Notes under the pieces: generated by a model
Database searches by the model: none
Told to the model about the DNA's origin: nothing
Seen by the model: the letters and a program-made list of their open reading frames with translations, nothing else
Assembly (NCBI GenBank): GCA_030695945.1
Contig: JAUYOG010000037.1
Location: 62,001 to 126,000, forward strand
Direction: 5' to 3'
DNA: 64,000 bases
From: Ramlibacter sp.
GTDB lineage: Bacteria; Pseudomonadota; Gammaproteobacteria; Burkholderiales; Burkholderiaceae_C
Translations under genes and position numbers: made by a program
In this document: piece by piece, positions 44,510-53,852 of the stretch
Layout: each line of letters begins with the position of its first letter
Position numbering within the stretch: position 1 is the stretch's first letter

Positions 44510-45493
44510 ATGCAGCACTCACAAACACACTTGCGGACGCGGCCGATCTCGGCCGGCCACCTGCGCGCCTTCGAGGCCGTGGCCCGGCACCTGAATTTCC
44601 GCGCGGCATCCGAGGAAATGGCGCTGACCCAGTCGGCCGTGAGCCGCCAGATCCAGGCTCTGGAAGAAGAGGTGGGCGTGAGCCTGTTCCTGCGCCACAC
44701 CCGCGCCGTGGAACTCACCGGCGCCGGCGCCCAGCTGCTGATGGCGGTGTCCCAATCCCTGCCACGCATCGACAATGCCGTGCGGCAGATCCGCCAGAGC
44801 GCGGGGCGCCGCTCGGTCCAGCTGACGACTTTCGCGTCCTTTGCCTCGATGTGGCTCATCCCGCGGCTCGAGCAATTCCAGCGGGACAACCCCGAGATCG
44901 ACATCCGGATCGACGCCTCCGACGTCAGCCTCGACCTCGAGGTCGCCGACGTCGACCTGGCGCTGCGCTACGGCCCGATGGCCCACATGCCCCCGCATGC
45001 CATCCGCCTGTTCGGCGAGCAGCTCACGCCGGTGGTCAGTCCCTGGCTGCTCAAGAGCGGCGCCCCTCTGAAAAAGCCTGCCGACCTCACGCAGTTCGCG
45101 CTGATCGAAGCCGGCGACGCGCACCAGACCCACCTGGAGTGGCTGACGTGGCGGCGCTGGTTCGACGAACACGGCTTCCCCAAGCTGCAACCCAAGCGCT
45201 GGCTGTACTTCAACTACGCCTACCAGATGGTGCAAGCCGCGCTCACGGGCCAGGGCGTCGTGCTCGCAAGGCTGCCGATGGTGGCCGAGAGCCTGGCCAA
45301 CGGCGACCTGGTCGAGCCGCTGCCGCACGCACGCATGGATTCGCCGATGGCGTATTGGCTGATCATCGGCCCGCGCAGCGCGCAGCGGCCGGAGATCAAG
45401 GCTTTCTGCGAGTGGCTGATGGCACAGGCCAAGGCGACGCGCCAGACAGTCGGCGAAGTGCCGGACCCGGACACGATCGACTACGTCGACTAG
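44510..45493 (+). CDS. LysR family regulator (GcvA-like)
   Basis: 327 residues. The N-terminal winged helix-turn-helix (about 12-72) reads HLRAFEAVARHLNFRAASEE and TQSAVSRQIQALEEEVGVSLF. The effector domain (about 100-305) has GcvA-type features such as DVDLALRYGP and WLTWRRWFDEHG. The ligand is unknown. The TAG stop shares the palindrome CTAG with the stop of the convergent ABC transporter gene. Confidence 0.92.
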   Translation: MQHSQTHLRTRPISAGHLRAFEAVARHLNFRAASEEMALTQSAVSRQIQALEEEVGVSLFLRHTRAVELTGAGAQLLMAVSQSLPRIDNAVRQIRQSAGRRSVQLTTFASFASMWLIPRLEQFQRDNPEIDIRIDASDVSLDLEVADVDLALRYGPMAHMPPHAIRLFGEQLTPVVSPWLLKSGAPLKKPADLTQFALIEAGDAHQTHLEWLTWRRWFDEHGFPKLQPKRWLYFNYAYQMVQAALTGQGVVLARLPMVAESLANGDLVEPLPHARMDSPMAYWLIIGPRSAQRPEIKAFCEWLMAQAKATRQTVGEVPDPDTIDYVD

Positions 45494-47304
45494 GGCATGG
45501 CGCCCTCTTCCTCCAGCTGCTGCAGCAGGTAGAGCCGCTGGTACAACCCGTCTGCGATCGCCATCAGGTCGGCGTGAGTGCCACGCTCCGCGATGCGCCC
45601 GTGGTTGAGGACGACGATCCGGTCGGCGTCGCGGATGGTGGACAGCCGGTGGGCGATGGCAACGATGGTGACCTTGCCCCGCAGGGCCGACAGCGCGCGT
45701 TGCACGACCTGCTCGGTTTCCGAGTCGATGTGCGAAGTCGCCTCGTCCAGGAACAGGATACGCGGCTCGCCGGCCAGGGCGCGCGCGATCGCCAGCAGCT
45801 GCTTTTGCCCCACCGACAGCCGCGCGCCGCCTTCACCCAGCGGCGTCGCGTAGCCGCGCTCCAGGCCGGCGATGAAGTCGTGCGCATTGGCGGCGCGCGC
45901 GGCCGCCTCGACCTGCGCATCGGTCAATGGGCGGCCCATCGCGATGTTCTCGCGTGCGCTGGCGGCCAGCAGGAAGGGCTCCTGCGGCACCAGGCCCACT
46001 CTGTCGCGGAAGTGGTCCTCGCCGATCGCCTCGACCGGGGTGCCGTCGATGCGGATGGCACCCGCCGGCGCCGGGTAGAACCTCAGCAACAGCGAGAGCA
46101 AGGTGCTCTTGCCGCTGCCCGTGTGGCCGACGATGCCGTGGAAGCTGCCCGGCGCGATGTGCAGGTCGAGGTCGTGCAATACGGGCTGGCCCGGGCGGTA
46201 GGCAAAGTCCAGGTGCTCGATGGTGATCGCCCCCTCGGTCACGCGGCCCTGTTCGGCGGCCACCGGCGTCTCGACCTCCTTCAGCAGCACATGCACCCGC
46301 GCCGCCCCGACCATCGCCTGCTGCAGCTGCGAGAACTGCATGGTGATCTGGATCAGCGGCTCCACCACGCGGGAGATGTAGCTGATGAACGCGTAGAGCA
46401 CGCCCACTTCCAGCGCGGAGAGCGCAGCGCCGTTGCCGCGCAGTCCGAACACGAAGATCACCACGGCCAGCAGGATCACGTTCAGCAGGTCGAGCACCGG
46501 CCGCAGCAGCCAGGCGTTGGCGCGCAGCTCCCGCTGGCGCGAGTGGTAATGCGCCTCGTTGATCCCGGCGAAGCGCTGGCCGAAGCGCTCGGTGGCATTG
46601 CCCGCCTGCAGCACCGCCATGCCGGCAATCGATTCCGCCAGTTGCGCGTTGAGCTCGCTGCGCAGCTCGCGCGTGCGCGTCACGGCGGGCGCCGATAGGC
46701 GCTGGTAGAGCGCGACGATCAGCACCACCGCCGGCACCAGCGTGGCGACGATCATCATCAGCCGCCAGTCCAGCCAGAGCATGGCGATCATGGCCCCGGC
46801 CAGCACGATCACGCTGTCGAGCATCACGAACAGCACCTGCACGTACAGCATCTTCACGGCCTCGGTGTCGTTGGTGACGCGGCTCACGAGCTGGCCGGTG
46901 ATCGCGCGGTCGAAGAAGCTCATCGGCAGCCGCAGCACGTGGCCGTAGACGTTCTCCCGGATGCGTTGCACCGACCGCATGGCCAGGCCGGCCAGGCGAG
47001 CCAGTTGCAGGTACCGAACGTAGCTCGCCAGCATGCCCGCGACCAGCGCGCCGGCCAGCAGTCCCCCCATCGCGGGCAGGTCGGCGCGGTGCGGCAGCAG
47101 GTAGGTATCGAGGAAGAACTTGCCGATCAGCGGACCCAGCGCCTCCAGGCCGGCGGCAAGCACCAGCCAGGCCGTGCCCCACACCAGGTGGCGCCGGTCG
47201 GGTGCCGCCGCACGCAGCAGCAGCGTCGCGGCGTCGCCGAGCGTGCGCCGGCGCTGCGTCGGCTCGACGGGCAGCTCCGGCGTGGCGATGGAATCAGCAG
47301 GCAT
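45490..47304 (-). CDS. ABC exporter half-transporter with intact catalytic site (MdlB-like)
   Basis: 604 residues: six membrane helices (about 40-320) fused to an ATPase. Walker A is GHTGSGKSTLL, the signature LSVGQKQLLAIARAL, and Walker B is ILFLDEATSHIDSET with the catalytic Glu. It overlaps its partner by 11 bases, and together they form a heterodimeric type IV exporter. The substrate is unknown; MdlAB relatives are linked to lipid or drug export. Confidence 0.88.
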   Translation of the reverse strand: MPADSIATPELPVEPTQRRRTLGDAATLLLRAAAPDRRHLVWGTAWLVLAAGLEALGPLIGKFFLDTYLLPHRADLPAMGGLLAGALVAGMLASYVRYLQLARLAGLAMRSVQRIRENVYGHVLRLPMSFFDRAITGQLVSRVTNDTEAVKMLYVQVLFVMLDSVIVLAGAMIAMLWLDWRLMMIVATLVPAVVLIVALYQRLSAPAVTRTRELRSELNAQLAESIAGMAVLQAGNATERFGQRFAGINEAHYHSRQRELRANAWLLRPVLDLLNVILLAVVIFVFGLRGNGAALSALEVGVLYAFISYISRVVEPLIQITMQFSQLQQAMVGAARVHVLLKEVETPVAAEQGRVTEGAITIEHLDFAYRPGQPVLHDLDLHIAPGSFHGIVGHTGSGKSTLLSLLLRFYPAPAGAIRIDGTPVEAIGEDHFRDRVGLVPQEPFLLAASARENIAMGRPLTDAQVEAAARAANAHDFIAGLERGYATPLGEGGARLSVGQKQLLAIARALAGEPRILFLDEATSHIDSETEQVVQRALSALRGKVTIVAIAHRLSTIRDADRIVVLNHGRIAERGTHADLMAIADGLYQRLYLLQQLEEEGAMP

Positions 47305-49057
47305 CCAGACTCGCTTGAAGTTGCTGGTAGCGCCATTGCCGCGCGTACCAGCCGTTGGCGGCGACCAGCGCCGCGTGCGTGCCCTGCTCGATCACGTGGC
47401 CTTCGTGCAACACCAGCGTGGCATCGGCGTCGGCGACGGTGCTCAGGCGGTGGCTCACGATGATCACGGTGCGACCCACGCGCGCCTCGCGCAGGTGCGC
47501 CAGGATGCGCGCCTCCGTGTCCGTGTCCACCGCCGACAGCGCGTCGTCCAGCACCAGCAGCGGCGCGTCGACCAGCAGCGCGCGCGCGATCGCCACCCGC
47601 TGGCGCTGGCCGCCGGAAAGCGTGACGCCGCGTTCGCCGACCGGCGTGTCGTAGCCCTGGGGCAGGCGCAGGATGTCCTCGTGCACCGCCGCCAGGCGCG
47701 CGACGTGCTCGACCTGCCCGCGTGTGGCATCCGGCCGCGCCAGCGCGATGTTCTCCGCCACGGACGCCGAAAAGAGGAAGGGCTCCTGCGGCACCCAGGC
47801 GATCGCCGCGCGCAGCGCCGCCAGCGTGTAGTCCCGAAGTTCGACGCCGTTCCAGCGCAGGGTGCCTTCGGCCGGCGCGTGGTGGCGCAGCAGCAGCCGC
47901 AGCAGCGTCGATTTGCCGGCGCCGGTCGGGCCCACCAGGCCCAGCGTGCGGCCAGGCGGCAGTTCCAGCGTGACGCCGTCCAGCGCCGGCCGCGGCTGGC
48001 CGGGATAGGCGAAGCGCACGTCCTGCGCCGCGAGCGGGCCAGGTGTCAGCTGCGGCACGGTGCCGTGGTCGTCCACGCTCAAGGGCTGGTCCAGGACCGG
48101 CTGCAGCCGGCTCCAGGCCGCCTTGCCGCGTTCCAGCAGCGACAGCACCCAGCCGGCCGCGAACATGGGCCAGATCAGCTGGCCGAGGTACAGGCTGAAG
48201 CTGGTGAGCTGGCCCACGGTCAGCTGCGCCTGCCACACCAGCCAGCCGCCGTAGCCCAGCGTCAGCACCGTCGCGGCGCTCAATGTGAAGCCGACCGCCG
48301 GCTCGTACGCCGCTTCCCAGCGCTGCGCGTCGAAGCTCGCGCCCGAAGCGGCTGCGGCGAGCTTGGAGAATTGCCCCTCGCTGCGGGCCTGCAGGCCCAG
48401 CGCGCGAATGGTCCGAACGCCCGAAAGCGTTTCCTGCACGTGGTCGTTCAAGGCACCGAAGCTGTCGAGGGAACGGCGGGACGCCTCGTGCACATGGCGC
48501 GAGATCCACCAGAAACTCAGGGCCATCAGGGGAAACGGCAGCAGCGCGAACGCAGCGAGCTGCCAATGCACGCCCAGCGACATCATCGCGACCACCAGCA
48601 CCAGCGTCAGCGTGCCGTCGAAGCCGGCGAGCATGGCCTCGCCCGCGGCCATCTCCACCGCATCGATGTCGTTGGTGCCCAGCGCCATCAGGTCGCCGGT
48701 GCGCCGTCCCTGGAAGAAGTGAGCGCCCTGCAGCGACAGCCGTGCGTACAGCCGTTCCCGCAACTCGACGCCGAGCCGGTACGCGGCCGCATACAGCTTG
48801 AGCCGCCAACCGACGCGCAGGAAATACACCACGACCCCCGCCGCCACCAGCCACGCCAGCTCGCGCAGCAGCAGCACGCCGTGCAGCTCGCGCGCGACGA
48901 GGCCGTCGACGAGCTGGCCGATCTGCCGCGGGATCCAGACCGTCAGCACCGCGATCCCGGCCAGCATCAGCCCCGACGCCGCATAGGAAGCCCGGTGGCG
49001 CCGAAGGAACCGGCCGATCAGCCCGTACAAGGTCATGCCGTCGTGTTGATCGGCCAC
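47294..49057 (-). CDS. ABC exporter half-transporter with degenerate catalytic site (MdlA-like)
   Basis: 587 residues with six membrane helices (about 18-300) and an ATPase: Walker A GPTGAGKSTLL, signature LSGGQRQRVAIARALL, Walker B LLVLDDALSAVDTDT. The Asp in place of the catalytic Glu marks the non-hydrolysing site typical of heterodimeric exporters. Its start lies inside the 3' end of the cyclo-ligase gene (25-base overlap), so the three genes are one minus-strand transcript. Confidence 0.88.
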   Translation of the reverse strand: MADQHDGMTLYGLIGRFLRRHRASYAASGLMLAGIAVLTVWIPRQIGQLVDGLVARELHGVLLLRELAWLVAAGVVVYFLRVGWRLKLYAAAYRLGVELRERLYARLSLQGAHFFQGRRTGDLMALGTNDIDAVEMAAGEAMLAGFDGTLTLVLVVAMMSLGVHWQLAAFALLPFPLMALSFWWISRHVHEASRRSLDSFGALNDHVQETLSGVRTIRALGLQARSEGQFSKLAAAASGASFDAQRWEAAYEPAVGFTLSAATVLTLGYGGWLVWQAQLTVGQLTSFSLYLGQLIWPMFAAGWVLSLLERGKAAWSRLQPVLDQPLSVDDHGTVPQLTPGPLAAQDVRFAYPGQPRPALDGVTLELPPGRTLGLVGPTGAGKSTLLRLLLRHHAPAEGTLRWNGVELRDYTLAALRAAIAWVPQEPFLFSASVAENIALARPDATRGQVEHVARLAAVHEDILRLPQGYDTPVGERGVTLSGGQRQRVAIARALLVDAPLLVLDDALSAVDTDTEARILAHLREARVGRTVIIVSHRLSTVADADATLVLHEGHVIEQGTHAALVAANGWYARQWRYQQLQASLDAC

Positions 49058-49629
49058 ACCACCCCGTTGTCGTTCAGGATCGCGTCGAGCGGGACGTCGT
49101 GCGGCTCCGGCTCGAGGTCATCGATGAAGCCATTGCTGAAGCCCAGTCCCACCGTGTAGGGCCTGGGCTGCAGCGTGGCCAGCGTTCGGTCGTAGAAGCC
49201 GCCGCCATAACCCAGGCGAAAGCCCCCCGGCCCGTAACCCACGCACGGCACGAACAGCAAGGTGGGCACGATCACCTCGGTGTCCTTGGGCTTGGGAATG
49301 CCGTACGCATCCTCCTCCATGTAACAGCCGGGGAACCATGCGTGGAATTTGAGCGTCTTATGTTGCTTGTCGACCACGGGCAAGCCAATGCGTCGCGGTT
49401 GCGGCTCGTCGAGCAGTTCGCCGTCTTCCTTCCAGCGGTGCAGCGCCGGCAGGGGATCGAACTCGCCCTTGATCGGCCAGTACGCGCCGATCACGATGTC
49501 CGGGCGGTTGACCAGCCAGATGCGCATGACACGTTGCAGCAGGTCGCAGCGTTCGGCGCGGTCAGGCATGTTCAGCCGCTCTTCGACAAGCTGCTTGCGC
49601 AACGCCCTTTTTTCTTGTGACTTGTCCAT
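49033..49629 (-). CDS. 5-formyltetrahydrofolate cyclo-ligase
   Basis: Converts 5-formyl-THF to 5,10-methenyl-THF with ATP. It has 198 residues. KRALRKQLVEERL (7-19) is the N-terminal ATP-binding helix, and the C-terminal block GYGPGGFRLGYGGGFYDRTLA is the family signature. The start is nine bases from the divergent slt start, so each promoter must lie in the other gene. It overlaps the ABC transporter gene downstream. Confidence 0.93.
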   Translation of the reverse strand: MDKSQEKRALRKQLVEERLNMPDRAERCDLLQRVMRIWLVNRPDIVIGAYWPIKGEFDPLPALHRWKEDGELLDEPQPRRIGLPVVDKQHKTLKFHAWFPGCYMEEDAYGIPKPKDTEVIVPTLLFVPCVGYGPGGFRLGYGGGFYDRTLATLQPRPYTVGLGFSNGFIDDLEPEPHDVPLDAILNDNGVVWPINTTA

Positions 49630-49632
49630 AAT
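49627..49632 (+). promoter_or_regulatory. Candidate -10 box CATAAT for a leaderless slt transcript
   Basis: CATAAT ends six bases before the slt ATG at 49639. It lies over the start codon of the divergent cyclo-ligase gene. No ribosome site is seen before slt. The -35 is unclear. Confidence 0.35.
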
Positions 49633-49638
49633 CGCCCA

Positions 49639-51630
49639 ATGAAATTGTTAAGAATTCTGACACTGATCGCGGTATCGGTCGTCGGCCCGGCCCAGGCGCA
49701 ACCCAAGGGGGACGACCTGATCGTGGAAATGAACCAGGCTTACCGCCAGGGCAACCGCCCCAAACTCGCCCAATTGCTGCCCCAGGCGCGGGGCCACGTC
49801 CTCGAGCCGTGGGCGGCGTACTGGGAGTTGAAGAGCCGCCTCGACACGGCCGGCGCGCAGGAAGTGCAGGACTTTTTCGCGCGCTATCCGGGCACGTACC
49901 AGGAAGACCGCCTGCGCAACGACTGGTTGCTGCTGCTGGGCCAGCGCCGGGACTGGACGAACTTCGAGGCCGAATACCCGAAGTACCGCATGAACGACGA
50001 CCGCGAGGTGCGCTGCTACGCGCTGCTCGTGGCGCATGTGCGCGAGGGCGCGGCCGCGCCGGCCACCCATGCCGAGGAAGTGCGCCGCAACTGGTTCGCG
50101 CAGCGCGACGCCGACGACGGCTGCACGCTCGCGGCCTCACGTCTGATCGGCGACACGAGCGGCCCGAAGCGCATGACCGTGAACGACGCCTGGCGCAAGG
50201 CGCGCCTTGCGGTCGAGGCCAACCGTCCGAGGGCCGCCGCGGCCGCTTTGGAAATCGTGGCGCCGGACTCGCTGCCACAGTTCCAGGAGCTCAACAACAG
50301 CCCCGGACGTTACCTGACCAGCCGTGTCGTCGTGGCGTCGAAGGCGCGCAAGGAAATGATGGTGCTTGCGCTGATCAAGCTGGCCGCGACCGACCCCGAC
50401 AACGCCGCCAGCCAGCTCGATAGCAAATGGGGCCCGCAGCTCACCCCGGAGGAGCGCAACTGGGTCTGGGGCGTCCTGGGCAAGCAGGCGGCGCAGCGCC
50501 TGGGCAACAACGCCCTGGACCACTACGCCCAGGTGAGCCGCGACCAGGACCTGACGGATGACATGCTGGCCTGGAAGGCGCGGGCCGCCCTGCGCGCGGC
50601 GCGGGGCACCCAGTGGCCGCTGGTCCTGCAGGCCATCAACGCGATGAGCGAGGAGTCCCGGTCCGACGCCACCTGGGTCTACTGGAAGGCCCGCGCGTTG
50701 CTCGCCCAGGGTGGCGATACGCGGCGCGAAGAGGCCAGGACGCTGCTGCAGTCGATCGCGTCGGCTCGCGGTTACTACGAACAGCTCGCGCTGGCGCAGC
50801 TGGGCCAGCCCAACGCCGTGCCGCCCCGCCCCGCCCCGCTGACGGCGGAGGAGAAGGAAGCCGCCCGCCTGAACGCCGGCCTGAACCGCGCCGCCTACGC
50901 GATCGCGCTGGGCATCCGGCCCGAGGGCGTGCGCGAATGGAACTACTCGACCAACCTGGCCAAGCCGGGCGGGATGTCCGAGCGCGAACTGCTGGCGGCC
51001 GCCCAGTTCGCCTGCGACCGCGAGGTCTGGGACCGCTGCATCAACACCAGCGAGCGCACGAAGACCGAATTCGACGCCGACCAGCGCTTCCCGATGCCGT
51101 TTCGCGAATCGGTGGTCCGTCGCAGCCGCGAGATCAACCTGGACCCTGCCTATGTGTACGGCCTGATGCGCCAGGAAAGCCGTTTCGTGATGGACGCCCG
51201 TTCCCACGTGGGCGCGTCGGGCCTGATGCAGGTGATGCCGGCCACCGCGCGCTGGACCGCGCGCAGGATAGGGCTCACGAGCTTCACGCCCGATCAACTC
51301 AGCGATCGCGAAACGAACATCGCGATCGGCACCGGCTACCTGAAACTGGTGCTCGACGACTTCGCCGGCTCGATGCCCCTGGCCGCCGCGGCGTACAACG
51401 CGGGGCCGGGACGGCCGCGCAACTGGCGCAACGGGCCGGTCATCGAGGCCGCCGCCTGGGCCGAGAACGTGCCGTTCAATGAAACCCGGGACTACGTGAA
51501 GAAGGTGCTTGCCAACACCACCGTCTATGCGGCGATCCTCACGGGCCGGCCGCAGTCCCTGAAGGAGCGCCTGGGCCGGGTCGGCCCCCGTGACGCCGCG
51601 CAGCCCGAGCCGAACGGCGAATTGCCCTGA
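49639..51630 (+). CDS. slt: Soluble lytic murein transglycosylase
   Basis: A periplasmic enzyme that cleaves peptidoglycan to 1,6-anhydro-muropeptides. It has 663 residues. The signal peptide MKLLRILTLIAVSVVGPAQA fixes the start. A long superhelical domain of helical repeats (about 30-470) forms the ring, and the SLT lysozyme-like domain (about 495-640) has the catalytic glutamate in RQESRF (E513) and GASGLMQVMPATA. The last 20 residues are a polar tail. The MgtC-like gene follows after seven bases. Confidence 0.94.
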   Translation: MKLLRILTLIAVSVVGPAQAQPKGDDLIVEMNQAYRQGNRPKLAQLLPQARGHVLEPWAAYWELKSRLDTAGAQEVQDFFARYPGTYQEDRLRNDWLLLLGQRRDWTNFEAEYPKYRMNDDREVRCYALLVAHVREGAAAPATHAEEVRRNWFAQRDADDGCTLAASRLIGDTSGPKRMTVNDAWRKARLAVEANRPRAAAAALEIVAPDSLPQFQELNNSPGRYLTSRVVVASKARKEMMVLALIKLAATDPDNAASQLDSKWGPQLTPEERNWVWGVLGKQAAQRLGNNALDHYAQVSRDQDLTDDMLAWKARAALRAARGTQWPLVLQAINAMSEESRSDATWVYWKARALLAQGGDTRREEARTLLQSIASARGYYEQLALAQLGQPNAVPPRPAPLTAEEKEAARLNAGLNRAAYAIALGIRPEGVREWNYSTNLAKPGGMSERELLAAAQFACDREVWDRCINTSERTKTEFDADQRFPMPFRESVVRRSREINLDPAYVYGLMRQESRFVMDARSHVGASGLMQVMPATARWTARRIGLTSFTPDQLSDRETNIAIGTGYLKLVLDDFAGSMPLAAAAYNAGPGRPRNWRNGPVIEAAAWAENVPFNETRDYVKKVLANTTVYAAILTGRPQSLKERLGRVGPRDAAQPEPNGELP

Positions 51631-51637
51631 GGCCGGC

Positions 51638-52147
51638 ATGGACGCCTGGGACCGGATCAGCGCCACCGTCGTGTCCGAATTCTCGGATGTGCCGGACCTG
51701 GAGGCCTTCACCCGCGTCGTGATGCGCCTGCTCATCGCCGCCTTCCTCGGTGGCATGCTGGGCCTGCAGCGAGAGTACCAGGGCAAGGAGGCCGGTGTGC
51801 GCACGCACATGCTGGTGGCCATCGGGTCCGCGCTGTTCGTGCTGGTGCCCTTGCAGGCCGGGGCCGACGCGGCTGACCTGAGCCGCGTGATCCAGGGCGT
51901 CGTGGCGGGGGTTGGCTTCCTGTGCGCGGGCACCATCCTGAAGGTCTCCGGCACCGGGGACGAGCAGGTGCGGGGGCTGACCACGGCCGCGGGTATCTGG
52001 CTCACGGCCGCGATCGGGATCGCGGTCGGGCTGGGCCGCGAGATGACGGGCGTGCTCTGCACGGTGCTGGCGCTGGCCGTGCTGGCCCTGGAGGGACCCT
52101 TCCGGCGCATCGCGGGCCGTGGAAGGCGCAACGCCGAAGATGCCTAG
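51638..52147 (+). CDS. MgtC/SapB family membrane protein
   Basis: 169 residues with about four membrane segments. The N-terminal family block is RLLIAAFLGGMLGLQREYQGKEAGVRTHMLV (given here as RLLIAAFLGGMLGLQREYQG and KEAGVRTHMLV). The acidic/polar pattern GFLCAGTILK and VRGLTTAAGIWLTAAIG follows. There is no C-terminal ACT-like domain, so this is the short form. MgtC homologues act in low-magnesium survival and membrane-potential control; the role here is unproven. It is probably cotranscribed with slt. Confidence 0.88.
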   Translation: MDAWDRISATVVSEFSDVPDLEAFTRVVMRLLIAAFLGGMLGLQREYQGKEAGVRTHMLVAIGSALFVLVPLQAGADAADLSRVIQGVVAGVGFLCAGTILKVSGTGDEQVRGLTTAAGIWLTAAIGIAVGLGREMTGVLCTVLALAVLALEGPFRRIAGRGRRNAEDA

Positions 52148-52225
52148 CGCATCAATTGTGCGGTTTTTTTGCATCAATCGGCGCCCGGCGTGCCGTTAGC
52201 ATCGCGGCACCTTCGGAGATATCCC

Positions 52226-52909
52226 ATGCTCAAGCTTCTGATCGGCAACAAGAACTACTCGTCCTGGTCCATGCGGACCTGGGTCCTGCTCAAGCAGGCC
52301 GGTATCCCCTTCGAGGAGGTGATGGTCCGCTTCGACTCCTTCGACGACGACTCGAAGTTCAAGGAAACGCTGCGGGCCGTCACACCCGTGGGCCGCGCGC
52401 CGGTGCTCATCGACGACGGTTTCGCGGTATGGGACACGCTGGCCATCGCCGAGTACCTGGCCGATAAATTCCCCGAGAAGCAGCTGTGGCCGCAACAGGC
52501 CAAGGCGCGGGCCCGCGCCCGCAGCATCTGCACCGAAATGCATTCGGGCTTCACGGCGCTGCGCAGCAACTGCCCCATGAACGTCGAGGCCTGCCTGCCG
52601 CAGGTCGGCGCGCTCGCTTGGCGGGACAAGCCCGGCCTGCGGGCTGATGTGCAACGCATCGTCGGCATGTGGACGGAACTGCTCGAGCAGAACAAGGGGC
52701 CGATGCTGTTCGGCGAGTTTTCCATTCCGGACGCGTATTTCGCACCGGTGGGCATGCGCATCAAGAACTATGCGCTGCCGGTGCCCGGGCACATCACGGA
52801 CTACATCCGCCGCGTCTGCGCCCTGCCCGGCGTCAAGGCGTGGATCGACGGGGCGCTGGCCGAGAAGGACTTCCTCGATTTCGAGGAGCCTTACCGAACC
52901 TCGCGATGA
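52226..52909 (+). CDS. Glutathione S-transferase
   Basis: 227 residues. The N-terminal thioredoxin-like domain (1-80) has NYSSWSMRTWVLLKQAGIPF, with the catalytic Ser/Tyr region near residues 11-14, and the cis-proline site GRAPVLIDDG and DTLAIAEYL. The helical C-terminal domain is typical. The substrate is unknown. The start at 52226 has a GGAGAT site. Its TGA overlaps the ATG of the dapA-like gene. Confidence 0.9.
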   Translation: MLKLLIGNKNYSSWSMRTWVLLKQAGIPFEEVMVRFDSFDDDSKFKETLRAVTPVGRAPVLIDDGFAVWDTLAIAEYLADKFPEKQLWPQQAKARARARSICTEMHSGFTALRSNCPMNVEACLPQVGALAWRDKPGLRADVQRIVGMWTELLEQNKGPMLFGEFSIPDAYFAPVGMRIKNYALPVPGHITDYIRRVCALPGVKAWIDGALAEKDFLDFEEPYRTSR

Positions 52910-53817
52910 GCGCCGCCGAGCCGGCGATTCGCCGCCCCAGGCGGTGGGGCGCGGTCCTCACGGCGATGGTCACGCCCTTCGACGCGCAAGGGCGCCTGGA
53001 CCTCGACGCCGCGCGGCGGCTGGCGCGCTGGCTGGCGAGCCACGGCAACGATGGGCTGGTTGTCGCGGCGACGACCGGCGAAACATCGACCCTGTCCGAC
53101 GAGGAGCGATGCGACCTGGTCCGCGCGGTGTCGGAAGCTGTGACGCTCCCGGTCATCGCCGGCACCGGCAGCAACGACACCCGGCACAGCATCGAACTCA
53201 CGCGACAGGCCCGCTCGCTCGGCGCGGCCGGCGTCATCGTCGTCGCGCCCTACTACAGCCGGCCGCCCCAGGCCGGCATCGAGGCGCACTTCCGGGCGGT
53301 GGCCGCCGCCACGGACCTGCCCGTGATGATCTACGACGTGCCGCTACGCACCGGGCGCCGCGTGGCGCAGGAGGTGCTGCTGCGGCTCTTCCGCGAGGTG
53401 CCCAACATCGTGGCGTTCAAGGACGCCACCGGCGACCCGCCGGCCGCGGCCGCTTTGGTGGCGCAAGCCGGCGAGCACTTCGACCTGTATTCGGGCGACG
53501 ATGCTTACGCCCTCCCCCTGCTCTCGGTCGGTGCGGTCGGCGTCGTGGGCACGAGCACGCACTGGACCGGCCCGCAGTTCCAGGAAATGATCGCGGCGTT
53601 CCAGCGGGGCGAAGTGAACCTGGCGCGCGACATCAATGCCCGCCTGGTGGATTCCTTCACGTTCATCAACAGCGACACCTCCGTCTTCCCGATGTCGATC
53701 AAGGCGATGTTGCGCACGCTCGGCCAGGAAGCGGGCGAGTGCCGGCTGCCCCTGCCGCCGGCGCCTCCCGAGGTCGAGCGGGCGGCCCGTGTAGTCTGGG
53801 CACGGCTGGCCGACTGA
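52906..53817 (+). CDS. dapA: 4-hydroxy-tetrahydrodipicolinate synthase-like protein
   Basis: A class I aldolase of the DapA family, 303 residues. The Schiff-base lysine is K172 (VAFKDATGD), the catalytic tyrosine Y143 with R148 (YDVPLRTGRR), and the threonine pair T56/T57 (ATTGET). These match DapA. The N-terminus (GAVLTAMVTPFDAQGRLDLD) reads more like actinobacterial or cyanobacterial DapA than the usual betaproteobacterial one, and the gene is coupled to a GST gene and not to lysine genes. It could be a second DapA or another member of the family. Confidence 0.75.
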   Translation: MSAAEPAIRRPRRWGAVLTAMVTPFDAQGRLDLDAARRLARWLASHGNDGLVVAATTGETSTLSDEERCDLVRAVSEAVTLPVIAGTGSNDTRHSIELTRQARSLGAAGVIVVAPYYSRPPQAGIEAHFRAVAAATDLPVMIYDVPLRTGRRVAQEVLLRLFREVPNIVAFKDATGDPPAAAALVAQAGEHFDLYSGDDAYALPLLSVGAVGVVGTSTHWTGPQFQEMIAAFQRGEVNLARDINARLVDSFTFINSDTSVFPMSIKAMLRTLGQEAGECRLPLPPAPPEVERAARVVWARLAD

Positions 53818-53840
53818 CCCACCGGCGGCGGCGAGGGCCG

Positions 53841-53846
53841 TAAACT
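53841..53846 (+). promoter_or_regulatory. Candidate -10 box TAAACT for a leaderless cca transcript
   Basis: TAAACT ends six bases before the cca ATG at 53853. The nearest purine-rich block (GAGGG, 53833-53837) is 15 bases from the ATG, too far for a normal ribosome site. Confidence 0.35.
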
Positions 53847-53852
53847 TGCGCC

